NCBI GenBank assembly: GCA_051453625.1
Contig: JBOZIK010000001.1
Span: 247,173,994 to 247,237,993 of the forward strand
DNA length: 64,000 nt
Direction of reading: 5' to 3'
Source: Welwitschia mirabilis
Taxonomy: Eukaryota; Gnetophyta; Gnetopsida; Welwitschiales
Part shown: positions 34,623 through 46,537 of the stretch, in pieces
Layout of the letters: the number at the start of each line of letters is the position of its first letter
Position numbering within the stretch: the first letter of the stretch is position 1
The notes under the pieces: model-generated
The model's database searches: none
What the model saw: the letters and a program-made list of their open reading frames with translations, nothing else
What the model was told of the DNA's origin: nothing
Position numbers and translations under genes: made by a program

Positions 34623-35200
34623 TATTCTATAAATATCAAGCATATTTTTAAGTCTTTCAAATTGATTCTTTAGTAGTTAATCTGTAAATAGATTTGAAAC
34701 TTGTTCTTTATTGAATAATATTTTAAACAAACTTGTTTCTCCTTAATCAACATATGAATTTTGTGAAAATGCACGTCAATGTGCTTAACTCTTGATGCAT
34801 TCATGTTAAGCTAAATTCTCTACTAGTGTAATAAAAGAGAGATTTTTACATCAAACCATTATAGGATCCTTTTGTGCTTCAAACAATCCATCCAAAGGGT
34901 TTCTTCCCTAAATAGCTTGACAACATGTTGCACTTCTAGTAAGATGTTTTGCCTTTATACTTAATTAAAAAAATGGATTTCTTCTTTGACATCAAAGAAA
35001 AATAACATGCTCCAAAATTAAAAATATAAAATATTACACATTTTAAACTTAATTGTTTGCCCAATTACTATCTATAAAACATACATGTTTAAATTCATTA
35101 CTTCATACAAACATAAGATCAAAGTTTAATGTCCCTCTTACATAACAAAGAACATTCTTTATTGCCTTGCAATGCATCTCTATGAGCTTTTCCATAAATT
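34610..35200 (-). pseudogene. pol: C3 RNase H remnant
   Basis: Reading on the minus strand, KAHRDALQGNKECSLLCKRD (about 35200-35140) corresponds to the family's HWxAxKRILRYLKGT. FIDSNWANN follows (family DSDWAGD), then KKKSIFLI (family SxKQxxVSLSSTEAEY). The C-terminal end KEQVSNLFTD near 34700 matches the family's xxQxADxFTKxL. Numerous stops and shifts. It is continuous with the RT remnant to its right. Confidence 0.75.
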
Positions 35201-36265
35201 TGGATAAGTATTTTATTACAAAATAAGTATCTAATATAGTACATGTTAACCAATATAAGCTACCAATTGATGACTTGTACATTATTGCATTAATTATTTT
35301 TACTTTATCTTACTTTATAAGTTTAATATTTTCTAATATTGATACATTTATTGACTATTTAGTAAATTTATAGTAGATATTTCAAAATTCTCTTAAAATA
35401 ATACTTTAATTTTTGTAGTTCTAATCTCATCATTCTTGATTATTAAGATATTACTAACATGTAAAACACGAATAACCATACTATGCTCTGCATTTGTTTT
35501 AAAAATAATTTTTATTTATTATCACTTTAATTAAAATTATTCTCAATAATAAAATAGTTAATATTTTCATATAAAACTTTAGCTTCTTACTTCAGACCAT
35601 AAAGTTCCTTTTTTTAACATGTAAACTAGATGTTTCTTATCTTCAAGTCTATATCCTAAAGGTTTCTCGAGTAAATATCTTTTTTTATCTCTTTATTTAA
35701 GAATTATGATCCCATGTCTAACTAGTGAATATTTCAACCCTTCTAAGTAGTGATAATAACTACTAAATAAATTATATCCATCTTAGAAATAGATGCAAAA
35801 GTTTCATCATAGTTCATCTCATATATTTTCTTGAAAACTTAAATAAAAATCCTTTCCTTATAATGTTTTATAGTATACTATTAGGTAGGATTTTTAGTAA
35901 ATATTTATTTTTAATTAATAGTTTTTCTTCTTAAAAGTAAGTGTATTAAATTGTATGTTTCATGCTTAGTAATGGCATCCTTCTCCATTATCTCCTTTTT
36001 GTTTTTTCTTGTACTACTTCTTTAAATGTTTTAAAATATTTCATTATAATTTGAATATAAAACACATGTTATTCAACTTTATCTAATTACTGAAATATTT
36101 CATTTAAGTTCCTTCTTTTATTTATGGAATTTACAAATGTCTATGATAACATAAAGTCCTTGGTGATGAACTTTGGTTGATTTCTTTACTTAAATTTGAA
36201 ACTTCATTAATGGATGTTTTTCACTTTGTTGGTTAAAAAAACATAATGAACAACAAACTTAGTCA
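35200..36265 (-). pseudogene. pol: C3 reverse transcriptase remnant with linker
   Basis: On the minus strand the domain begins with FKTFKEVVQEKTKRR near 36050 (family FxEAxxxxxWRxAM). It continues with YEMNYDETFASISKMDII (family GxDYxETFAPVxKMxxIR), KKELYGLK near 35590 (family KALYGLKQAPR), and GSLYWLTCTILDTYF near 35290-35240 (family GSLxYLxxTRPDIxFAV). The YVDD box is in the eroded section around 35450 and reads VSNILII. The sequence to 36265 is the linker between integrase and RT. Confidence 0.8.
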
Positions 36266-36269
36266 TTTT

Positions 36270-38990
36270 TTATGATCATTTTGAGTGTGTTTTTAGCTAG
36301 ATATGAATAGGTTTAGTAATCAAATTAACTCTTTTTCATGTTAAGAACAAAATACAAAGAACCAAGCATAATTTGGATACAAACTTAGAAATTTAGAAAC
36401 ATTTTAGAAGATCTTCCACATCATTAACCAAATAAGGAAAGGAGATGATAGCCTAGCACTAGATTTTATCTACCATTAGATTCCATCCCCAAGCAAATTC
36501 CATCTACCATTAGATTTTATCTACCATTATATGTCACTTACTAGGGGATTCCAAAAAGCTAAAATGGTAATCATATAATGGAATGAGATGATGACCTACC
36601 ACCATATTTAATCTATAACTACATTACACCTCTCATTATATTCCAATAAATTCAAGTGCTAGTAATCAATAAATAATTAGTTTTCTTTATTACTTAAATT
36701 ATAAGTAACCATTCTTTATTAGTTAGTGATTGTAACTACCTACCCAACCCTATAGAAATTCCCTTGTGCATTCCCTTTTTTTGTCTTATTTGAATCATAC
36801 TTTATTTTTAGATTAGAGCATTTGAATAAAGGTATTTTTTGGCTTGTAAATGAATATCTTCTTGGCATTAGACTATGCTTCCTCCATTGAGGGATTACTA
36901 TTTGTAATTGCATGTATTTTATGTGTAATTGGTAATCAAATATAGTGTTATTTTTCTAAAATTATCTTTCTATATTTCATATATTTTATATTTATGTTAA
37001 TTTAATACTAGCATAGATTGAATTCAATTTTGGTATAAAATGTGAATTAAATTTAATGACAACAAGTTAATAAATTAGTTAATTAAGTGCATTTATATTA
37101 TTGCATTTCCATTACATTGAAAACTAATTTCCATTGCATTTCATTCATATCATCTCATTCTTTGCATTATTTATTTCATACTTAAGTTATTATAAATAAT
37201 AAACACAATGATGTGCCTTTATTTTCAAATGAAATAATATTTCAATATTCCTTTATTTTCTTTATCATTTATAAATTTGGGTTTCACTCTATAATAGCAT
37301 GTATTATGTGCTAAGATTATTGGTTTAATTAATAAGTGAATAAATATTTCATAGTAAAAATTTGAGAAACAAAAATTTTGTTATCATTATTGAGTAAGCA
37401 TTTAAGATTGAAATATTTGTTCGCATTACATAATTAGGTAACTTACTTTTAGGAATGTTTACTTATGTAGCATTGTACATCTAGTTTTTTTTTTTCTTTG
37501 TTTCATTTTTTTCCTTTCCTTCTTGCATTTCAATGTTCTTAATATTTATTATTGATCTATTTCCATTTTTATTTATTTTTATGTTTTATTGGTTTAATTT
37601 ACATGTTATCTTATGGATTAGAACTATTACAATCAACTTGGTCCACACTTGGTACTTCATGCAATCTAAATAAATGACACATCTATTATTAGTATAAGCT
37701 ACTACTTACATTTCATGTAATTTAAAAGAGGGTTATCACTTTGATGTAAGGATATTTTTCTTCTTTTATTCATAGCAATCTATAAAGTATTTTTTACTTA
37801 CATAATCCCCATCCAAATCAAGTATTTTCTATTCTCCTTTTCGCACTTACTTCTATGAATTAAGAAAAGAATAACATATAAATATAAATTCTTTTCTTAA
37901 AAAAAGAAATATACCATTAAATAATGTTGTTGAAACTAGGAGTTGGGCTTCTTCCTCTTGCTAATATTCATTTAAAAATAATGAAGAATCTCAATGCTTT
38001 AAGATTTTTCCTCATTTGAAGAAGCATTCTATAATTTATTTAATAAATATTAACTTTTCTCCATAGAGTAAAATGAATAAGAAATGCATCCCCTATATAC
38101 AGATTTTTATGAAGGTGGAGATCAAAATGATAGACTTAATAAGAATGTGAATAGCTTAATAAGATTTATAACAAACTAGCAATATTCCCAAGCCTACACC
38201 ACCATGTATACTACCTTTTATCCTAAGAATAATAAGAAAAACATCAAAATTTTTATATAGAATAGTAGCAATGTTTGTTTTAATGATGATGATGACAAAA
38301 TAATAGAATTAATGATTAATGTCCATTATTTCATCCTCTAGAAGATAGCCAATACGAGGACAATACTTTTTCAACTTACTAAGTAAACAAGAATGTTGAA
38401 GATGATGATTCATCAAATGATGATATAGATACATTATATTATTTTTCCATTATTTACTTACTTTCCAAATATCAATGTGATACTAAAGTGTTAAAACTCC
38501 AAAAAGATCGAAAAACTTCCCAACACATGAGTAAAATAATAATCACATTTTACTTTATGATATATTTTATGAATTCTAATAACTTAGAGAAAATTAATAT
38601 TCAACAATACAATTGTGCAAATAATAAATAAAATGAGGATAATGAATAATCCATAAATATTTAATAAACTACAATAAAGGATAAACTTATCACATCCAAT
38701 GAAACAAACAAACTTAAAGAGCCTAAACGTATTAAGAATGGGTTTTTCATTCTTGTGACTTGTACTTCCACGTAAAACTTAAAATAACATTATTTCTATA
38801 TAAAACTCAAAATAACATCCTTTTAACCTTGTCTAATTCCAAATTTCCTTTTTCTTGGAATAATTTTTACACTTTTCCAAAACATGATTTGGAATTTCTA
38901 GAAATCTTGAATTGGGTAAAACCTTACCTTCTTGATGAAAATCCATGTATTAAGTTAAATTAACGACATATTAAACATTTTATATGTAGT
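36270..38990 (+). mobile_element. Insertion in C3 pol, LTR-like with coding remnant
   Basis: This plus-oriented DNA occupies the place of the C3 integrase between RT and protease. The part at 36290-37030 reads like an LTR: a TATA-like CCCTATAGAAAT near 36751, a TTTGAATAAAGG stretch, and TGGTATAAAATG at 37031, a poor primer binding site. Sequence at 37990-38963 has coding-like pieces, for example 38760-38963 (67 codons) with FPFSWNNFYTFPKHDLEFLE. No family is recognised and no right-hand LTR is seen. Three nearly identical ATCTACCATTA segments lie at 36470-36530. Confidence 0.35.
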
Positions 38991-38999
38991 TTAAACTAA

Positions 39000-39210
39000 G
39001 TGTGTTCATCTTCAAAGTAGCTTTTCCTTATGCCTCATGAATGGTTCCATCACTCGTTGTTATCTAACTAGTCATAAATCTATTAAAGCTAATGAATAAA
39101 TCTAGATATCTTTTCATATGATTACCATGACTTTCAAAATACTAAACTTCTAGAGTACATTCCTTAGAATAATATTCTCTCTTTTGAGATACATTAACTT
39201 GATTTTCATT
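39000..39210 (-). pseudogene. pol: C3 protease remnant
   Basis: On the minus strand NHMKRYLDLFISFNRFMTS is followed by ITTSDGTIHEA and GKATLKMN. This matches the region just after the copia protease active site (family HMTGxxxLFxxLxxxYxxxVxxxDGxxxxVxGKGTVxI). The DSGA segment itself is not readable. Confidence 0.5.
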
Positions 39211-39857
39211 TTTTAGGTGACACTTCTTCATGTATCCATATCTTTTATACTAATAGAATTATTTTTTTGCTTTGATTCTCATCACTATTATTATTCTTGG
39301 GATTTATATTATTGCCACTAAAGTGTCTATTACTTTTTCTTACTCTTTTATATAATGTAAATTTCTAATATGTCCTCTATTAAATCCACCTCTACTATTT
39401 AATTCATCAATGTTTTTTGCACCTTTATCTTGAGGTAATTATAGCTTGCTATAAAAGGCATTCTTAACAAAGTCAGTATTATATCTTCACATGCCTTGAT
39501 GAGAATAAAAAGAGCAAAGTAACTCCTTAATACTTAGAACCATTAAAAATTTTCTCTACTATAGTAGTTAACACATGATTATACTTCTTAAATAAATTTC
39601 TAAGAATTTTTGTAATCACGTTTTTCTTAAATTAAATCCTGTTCATACATTTTTATTTAATTCATAATATCCCTCTATAATAGCATTATATTTTATAAAC
39701 TTTTAAATTTTCAATGAATCTTTGGATTTTAAAATAACTATTATTGTAGTATGTGTGTACACCCTTTTTAATGCATCCTAGGTCTCATTATATCTTTTTT
39801 CTATTGTAATATAAGAAAACATCATCTCACTTCTAGCTTGTTGAATGAAAAATACTT
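39205..39857 (-). pseudogene. gag: C3 gag, C-terminal and central part
   Basis: On the minus strand, starting at the junction with the gypsy LTR, the frame reads KVFFIQQARSEMMF, ITIEKRYNETQ-like (stop at the Gln), DALKRVYTHT. This is the copia gag core (family LFxIQQAVxExIFxRIxxAxTSKEAWxxLxxxYxG). It continues with segments matching VxDYYxRLxxIVNxMKxxG and ENAFxSKL, and a zinc-knuckle remnant near 39210-39250 (KRYGYMKKCH). The N-terminal half is displaced to 47034-47250 by the inserted G3 element. Confidence 0.85.
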
Positions 39858-40336
39858 TGTAACATTTTCAAAGATTTTTTGTGAAATAATATTAAAATTA
39901 GTTAAATAGTTAAAAGTTTGGTTAAGAATGTAATCCCTATTCAAGGGGTATTACCCTTTCATAAAGTTATTACAAAAGGACATGGCATTTCATTTATGTT
40001 ATGGGAAAGTGAAGGGCATGCATGGGAGTTGAACAAGTGCATATTGAGTCCTTAGTACACTAGGTTAATCTCATAATGATCCCACAAATCAAACCTTAAA
40101 AGTAATGTGACCTAATTAGACCATCATATCAAAACCTTATATTTGACATTGACAAAGCCTCAATATCCATTTTTAACCATATTTAATAAAGCTAAGTAAA
40201 AATGCTCTTTTTTACATCTATTATATTTATATCACTTTAAATAAAGTTATCATTATTATTAAGATTTTTTATTCCTATTTAACATTTTCATGTTACTATT
40301 AAAACCTTTTTATTTAATTTTATAAAAAGTTAATGG
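39858..40336 (+). repeat. G3 5' LTR
   Basis: It starts TGTAACATTTTCAAAG and aligns to 46538-47028 along its length, with shared blocks AATTAGTTAAATAGTTAAAA, GCATATT-AGTCCTT and the final TTTTATAAAAAGTTAATGG. A degraded site with ATCAGA at 40340-40346 may be the primer binding site. Confidence 0.85.
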
Positions 40337-40856
40337 AAATATCAGAATTTGCATCATAGCCAGGAAGAAAGTAAATTGCTATCTTTAAAATATTATAAAT
40401 AGAAAAAAATAAAATATTATTTCACTAATAAAAAGTCTAATTTCCTTAAAAAGCAAAGATACCTACTCGAGTCTCCTAAAAAGAGGAAAGTATCTACAAT
40501 AAATCTTATTATTATAGATAGAAATTAGCATAGCAATAAGGATACTCTCATATAAGATCAAATAGAATAAAAATAAAAAGGTAAAAAATTAGATAAATCA
40601 AACATAAAATCCATAGAAAGAATTTATGATTAGAGAAATGGTATAAATTGTTAAAATATTTAGGTATGTTGATAAAGATGGCCTAATTTGAGAATTTTTA
40701 GATAGAATTTGATAAAAAATCTAGACTAATTAAAGTTTTACTTTCTTTTATCCTTATCGAGCTCTTCATATGCTTTCTAAAATGGATACATAATAAGGAT
40801 TTTAATTTCATATGTAAAAGATATGGCCAAAATAAGGAATATGTGTCTTTATTAGC
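40337..40856 (+). other. G3 internal 5' part, unassigned
   Basis: No domain is recognised in this leader-sized stretch before the satellite array. Confidence 0.4.
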
Positions 40857-41495
40857 ATTAGACTTGAAATTATACAAGGTAACACATTGCTAATGTAGGC
40901 TTTCTAGATGCTAACATCATCAACTAGATTACTATAGAATGGCATACTATTAACATTATTCTAACATCATTAGACTTAAAACTCTATAGGCTACTACACT
41001 GCTAATGCAAATTTCCTAGATGCTAATATCATTAACTATATTACTATAGGGTTTCATACTACTAATATCATGCTAACATCATTAGACTTGAAACTATATA
41101 GGGCATAACAATACTGATATAGGCCTCCTTTATGCGAATATGATTAATCAGATTACTATAAGTTACTACATTACTAACATCATATTAATATCGTCAATCT
41201 TAAAACTATATAGGCATCACACTATTGATGTAAGCTTCCTTGATGCTAGTATCATCAACTAGATTATTATGGACTCTTATAATGCTGGCATCATGCTAAC
41301 ATCATTAGACTTAGAATTGTATAGGATGTTATACTACAATGTAAGCTTGCTAGCTATTAACATCAGCAACTAGATTACTATAGGGCACTACACTATTAAC
41401 ATCATGAGACTTGAAATTATATAGGACATCACACTGTTGATGCAGGCTTACTATATGCTAACATGATTAACCAGATTATTATAGGGCATTACACT
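40857..41495. repeat. 112-bp satellite array, ~5.7 copies
   Basis: The landmark ATTAGACTTGAAACTATATA starts at 40857, 40969, 41081, about 41193, 41304 and 41404, giving spacings of 112, 112, 112, 111 and 100. Each monomer contains two related half-units, one with GGCATCACACTGCTGATGTA and one with GGGCACTACACTACTAACAT. The structure is therefore a two-part higher-order repeat. The last unit lost about 12 bases. The array stops exactly where the LTR of G4 begins. Confidence 0.9.
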
Positions 41496-44058
41496 TATCA
41501 CATTCCAAATTTTTAACAACTATGATTTAAGTTTAAAATATTTTTGATAAATAAGTTAAAAGATAATGTAAAATTTTATAAGCTAAATATTTTATGTTAA
41601 TAGCTAATAGTCCCATAATTATTATTTTATGACTTGAATTTACTCATTTAGTTGCTCATTTTAGCAAATGCTAATGAATTATGGATTTGAAATTGAAATT
41701 ATTTAAAATAGAGATGTTAGCTATTATTTTAAATGTTAAAGAAATTACTATCATATTTATGAAATATTTTTATTTATACTAATGTCTCACTATTTAGGGT
41801 AAGCATAATCATGATTTATTTATTTATTTAGTGGTCTGGCCAGGTAACAGAATTCCCATCACTTAATCATTCTTCTTTATAATGTTTTGTCTCTATATTC
41901 TTATGATCCTTTACATTTTACCAAATCTCAGTTATAAATAGGATCCTCCTCCTCCTTTTCCCTCACTTTTGTTTTTGGAAAACCCTTCGCTACCAAATCT
42001 TTGAGCCTTGCATTCTTTACAAGATCTTTAGTTTCTTTTTAAGATTAGTATGGTTCTTGCCTTTCGTATTATTTTTTGTATGGTTTTGTGTTGTTTCATA
42101 TGTTTCTTTCTTGCATCTTTTACATATTTTTCTTATGCATAAAATATCTTGGTTATAATATCTATTCCATGCTTAAAACATTATTAAGTAACCAAATCAT
42201 GCAGCTTCAAGGCTATGCCACCTGAAGGGCTCCTATTGATCATAAGAGTGACTATCAGAGTAATTAAGGTGATGTTTTTAACCCATCTAGTTATGCATGA
42301 CATGATACCTTGTGGTTTCAGTGGGTTATTCCACCTGAATGATTCCTATTGGTCATAGAAATGATTCTCTAGATAAATGGGTATTTGACACCCTTTCTAT
42401 AAGGCGCTCTTCATTTATCATTTTGGTTTACTAAGACTTGGATATTCGTATCTTAATTATTGCATTGTGTTTTGGTCATTTGATATTCTTAAGGATTCCT
42501 TTTTGAGCTTAGAAACCCTTTACCTTAAACCTTACCATTCATAATACAGGGAACCATGAAGATACTATTCTTACATCATGCCTATTGTGTAGGAAATGCT
42601 TTAAGGAATGAAGTAGAGTAAAGTTTAATCTTGATGTCTATTATGGAATTTTATCATTTCTGGAAATAATTTCTTGGGAATTTATATAACTCTAGGAAGA
42701 TTATTATTGATTGTTTTTCTTATAACCTTACATTTAAAATTATCATGGTATTCAAGCCTTAGGTGATGATATTTCATTAAAGAGGGAATATTAGTTCTTG
42801 TATAATAGTGCTATCTTAATTTCAAATTAATAAAGCATGCATCTATTTGATTTTTATCAAGAATATTGCTTCTAGATAAATTAATATTTTTATGGAGTTT
42901 TTAAATAATAGCATTAATTTCTATTCATTCTCAATTCAGTTTACATCTTCTATTAAATAAATATAAATAGTGTAGGTCCTATATTTTGGACAATCATTTA
43001 TAAATTTAATTAATTTTTATGAGGATACTTGAACTTAAGATGCCCATAAAAAATCGCATAAGAAATAAGGAAACCCAAGTATGAATGATTATATTTGGTA
43101 AACGTTTTTTTTAATGTATTTTAATAGATATTTATGCCCAATAAAAGAAGAAGTAAAAGAAAAAGGGAGGTTATAGAATCATAATGACAACCTTTCTTTT
43201 TGCTCTTTGCTCTTTTACTACTACATCAAGAAGGTACTCATTAAATAAAAGAAACAACTCATTAAAAATTAAACTACCATCATATTATAATTACTTTCAA
43301 TAAGGGATAATTTATTTCTTTACAAGCCTGTGTGTATCCTTTTTCTCCCTTTCGTGTGATCAAATCTCTCCTTAATCTCCATATTTCTCTTAGTTACTTT
43401 TATTACATTTTTGCCCATGTGTCTTTACCATAAAATATCAAATGTAGTTACCTTTTATAATGTGATCTTGTTTATGCATTATCTTCCTCTCTATTATTCC
43501 TTTTCATCTCAGCATTTTCCTTTTTCTTGTGCATTAGTCAATCCTCCCTTCTAAAGAAATGCATTTTTCTCCTTATCAGAATCAATAATTATTTTTATGT
43601 TTATTAAACATTTAAAGGTTTTAAAATGTAACTTTTATATTGTATTTTATAAATATGAGTTTATTATACACCCTTTAGGATAAAACCTAGGTGTGTCAAG
43701 TCCAAAACAGACTCCATCTTATCATTTTTAGATGTTTTCAATTACCATTTCTAGTTCTTTTTTTTTTAAAATGCAAAAATGACTTGAATGTAACTTGTTA
43801 AATATCATTTCATGAATCTGAGCTTAATCTGTACCTTTAAGGGTAAAAATGAGGTATTTCTAATAAAAAACATACTCTATGTTATCATTTTCAACATTTT
43901 AAATCACTATTACCATTTGATAAACGAATAATGTTAAATAGTCTAAATAACTTAAGTCATTTTATTTAATAATTAAATTAAATTACATCTTATAAAATTA
44001 TATTAAATAAATATTAAGATTTTAGCTTTATACTTAATTATATAGAGAGGTTTTATAT
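41496..44058 (+). repeat. G4 5' LTR (~2.56 kb)
   Basis: It starts TATCACATTCCAAATTTTTA and matches 44942-46260 up to about 42813, including TAGCTAATAGTCCCATAATT and TATAAATAGGATCCTCCTCC. The latter contains the likely TATA box, near 41933, and the CCTCCTCCTTTTCC stretch follows. The right end is set by the primer binding site at 44061. The part after 42813 has no partner in this window, so an unrelated insertion inside the LTR cannot be excluded. Confidence 0.7.
41930..41950 (+). promoter_or_regulatory. Probable G4 LTR promoter (TATA box)
   Basis: TATAAATAGGATCC, followed by a pyrimidine-rich CCTCCTCC tract, is conserved in both LTR copies (about 41934 and 45378). This is the usual layout of an RNA polymerase II core promoter in plant LTRs. 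Confidence 0.55.
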
Positions 44059-44060
44059 TT

Positions 44061-44409
44061 TGGTATCAGAGTGAGTTTAAATCTTTTAACTGTAGAAGTT
44101 TGGATATTACATTTTCGTATCAAAGAATCAAGTTTAAATATTTTTAACTTAGAATTTTTAGGGTATTACATTTTGGTATTAGAGCATCAACTTTGAAGAT
44201 TTTTCAACTATAGAAATTTGAGGTTTTATATTTTGGTATCAGAGTTAGAAGAAGTTTTTAAGTGTGAAATTCATGATGTTATATTTTGGTAACAAAGCAA
44301 GCATAAAGTATTTTCAATTATCATTTTTGGGGTACCACATTTGGTAGCATCATACCATTATACTTTTTGATTATCAAGAAAGTGACCTTTACATTTTAGT
44401 ATCAGAGCC
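44061..44409 (+). repeat. Seven tandem primer-binding-site-like repeats
   Basis: Copies related to TGGTATCAGAGC begin at 44061, 44115, 44174, 44234, 44287, 44342 and 44397, with spacings of 53-60 bases. Most are preceded by ATATTTT or ACATTTT and followed by TTTTCAACT-type sequence. The first (TGGTATCAGAG) and last (TAGTATCAGAGCC) are closest to the methionine-tRNA site. The repeat unit therefore includes the end of the LTR-leader junction. Confidence 0.85.
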
Positions 44410-44689
44410 TAAATTTTAAATTTACCATGAACAACTATGGTTAAGTTGATGAATTCACTAGGCATAATTATTGTTAAGTTGATAATATCATTGGGTATAC
44501 CTATTGTTAGCTTTGTGAATTCACTTGTCTTAACTCTTTAACATGGATTTATGATATGTGTAGTTGATTTTCATAGGATTGACCTGGCCTATAAAAGAGT
44601 AAAAAAATAGATCAACTGAAGCTATAACATTACTAAAGTAGTTGATAACTTAATAGTGAACACTAAGACTAAAATTATGATAAGAAAGA

Positions 44690-44895
44690 TGATAACTCTA
44701 TTAATAAAATAATTTAAGAATATAAATCCTCTAACTTTTGAATGTGTTAATAACGTCATAGATGTAGAAGCATTATTGCTTTGTATGCAAAATGCATTAG
44801 AAATATTTAATTTTTCTACCCAATAATTTGTTAAAGAAGCAAATTTATCATGGTAATAAGTAGAAGAAGCATAGTTTCAAGAGGTAAAATATTTT
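44690..44895 (+). pseudogene. gag: G4 gag start fragment
   Basis: The frame reads FECVNNVIDVEALLLCMQNA then LEIFNFSTQ, stop, FVKEANLSW. It matches the beginning of the plant gypsy gag domain (family FxGxxDPxxAExWLxxMExxFxxMxxxxxQKVxxAxxxLxxxAxxWW). It breaks off at about 44890 and is followed directly by the element's 3' end. Confidence 0.75.
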
Positions 44896-44904
44896 GCTAA
44901 TTTC

Positions 44905-44941
44905 TAGTTTTGAGGACAAAACCTCTTAAAGGATGGAGAAA
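44905..44941 (+). other. G4 pol end and polypurine tract
   Basis: TTTTGAGGACAAAACCTCTT followed by AAAGGATGGAGAA matches the Del/Tekay 3' end (GAGGACGAAATTC, then AAGGGGGGGAGAA) that sits immediately before the LTR. Confidence 0.8.
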
Positions 44942-46260
44942 TGTCATGTCCTAAAATTTTTAACAAAAGATTTAAGTTTAAAATATTTTTGATAAATAAC
45001 CTAAAAGAGAATGTAAAATTTTATAAGGAAAATTTTTTATGTTAATAGCTAATAGTCCCATAATTATTATTTTGTATCGTGGCTTTGTTCATTTAATTAC
45101 TCATTTTAGCAAATGCCAATGAATTATTAATTTTAAATTGAAATTATTTTAAATAGAAATATTAGTTATTATTTTAAATGCTAAAGAAATTACTATCATG
45201 TTTATGGAATATTTTTATTATTGCTAATGTCTTATTATTTATTTAAGCATAATTTTCATTTATTTATTTACCTAGTGGCCTGGTAAGGTAACGGAATTCT
45301 CACCACTTAACTATCCTTCTTTATGATATATCATCTTTATATTCTCATGACTGTTCATATTCCATCAAACATCAATTATAAATAGGATCCTCCTCCTCCT
45401 TTTTCCTCACTTTTATTTTTGAAGAACCCTTGTCTTTTAAATCTTGGACCCTTACAATCTTCACAAGATCTTGAGTTTCTTCTTAAAATTAGTATGGTTC
45501 TTGGATTTTGTATTATTTCTTATATGGTTTATGTACTTCCACTTAATTCTTCCTTAAATATTTTAAATATTTTTCTTATGCATAAAATATCTTAACTGTG
45601 ACTTCTATTCCATGCTTAAAACTTCATTAAGTAACCAAATCATGTGGCTTCAAGGACTAGGCCACTTGAAGAGCTCCTATTAGCCATAGGCATGGCTTTC
45701 ACAATAATCAGGGTGATGTTTGTAACCCATCTAGTTGTGCATGACATAATGTCTTATGGCTTTAAGGGGTCATCCTACCTTAAGGGCTAATATTAACCAT
45801 AGGAATTATCCTCTATATAAATGGGTATTTGATACCCTTCTAATAGGGCATACTATTCATTGATCATTCTTGGTTTACAGAGACTTAAATATTCATATCT
45901 TGCTTATTGCATTGGGTTTTAGTCATTTGATATTCTTAAGGATCTCTTTCTGAGCTTAGAAACCCTTTACATTAAACCTTACCATGGATCATACTTGGAA
46001 CTATGAAGGTACAGTTCTCATACCATTCCTGTTGTGCAGCAAAAGCTTTTAGGAATGAAGTAGAGTGAAGTTTAAGCTTGATTTCTACTATGAAATTTTC
46101 TCATTTCTAAAACTAATTACTTGGACATTTCTATACCTCCTATAATTTTGTTATTGATTGTTTTTCTTATAACGTTGCATTTAAGTTATCATCATATTTA
46201 AGCCTTAAGTGATGATATTTCATTAAAGAAGGAATATTAGTTCTTGTATAACAGTGTTGT
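44942..46260 (+). repeat. G4 3' LTR, truncated
   Basis: It starts TGTCATGTCCTAAAATTTTT and is homologous to 41496-42813. It ends abruptly at the start of G3 internal sequence. Confidence 0.85.
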
Positions 46261-46261
46261 T

Positions 46262-46537
46262 TGTCCATTAGAATCTAAATCTCCCTAAGAGGCATATTAA
46301 AAGATCAAATATTATATGGAAGTAGAATAAAGGATTCTAATAATTACCCGAATGGTGACTCCCATGGCACAATAGTCATGACTACCTTAAATACAATTAT
46401 AGCCAACTACTTCAAATTACAATGTAGAAGAACATAATAAGGATGAGGATTTTGAATTCAATACCACTTAAAAAAAAGAACATCCTCATGAAGGAATAGT
46501 AGTTCAAGGATGAACATCAAGATTAATAAGGGAAGTT
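46262..46537 (+). pseudogene. gag: G3 internal remnant: gag piece and 3' leader
   Basis: The first part (ESKSP, stop, EAY, then KYYMEVE) matches the gag of G1 at 3110-3200. From about 46425 it switches to sequence homologous to the last 120 bases before the G1 polypurine tract (NVEEHNKDEDFEF here, NVEECNEDEEFKA in G1 near 6650). So gag is joined directly to the element end and pol is deleted. The polypurine tract TAATAAGGGAAG lies at 46525-46536. Confidence 0.75.

Larger units (their letters stand above)
41496..46260 (+). mobile_element. G4: internally deleted Del/Tekay-like gypsy element
   Basis: A long 5' LTR (41496 to about 44058) is followed by a primer binding site and only about 880 bases of internal DNA: a tandem primer-site array, a short gag start, and the last codons of pol with a polypurine tract. 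A 1.3-kb partial 3' LTR (44942-46260) comes next. The LTR start TGTCATGTCCTAAAATTTTT and the tract AAAGGATGGAGAA are typical of Del/Tekay elements. The 3' LTR is cut off where G3 sequence resumes, so this copy lost both its pol and its LTR end. Confidence 0.8.
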
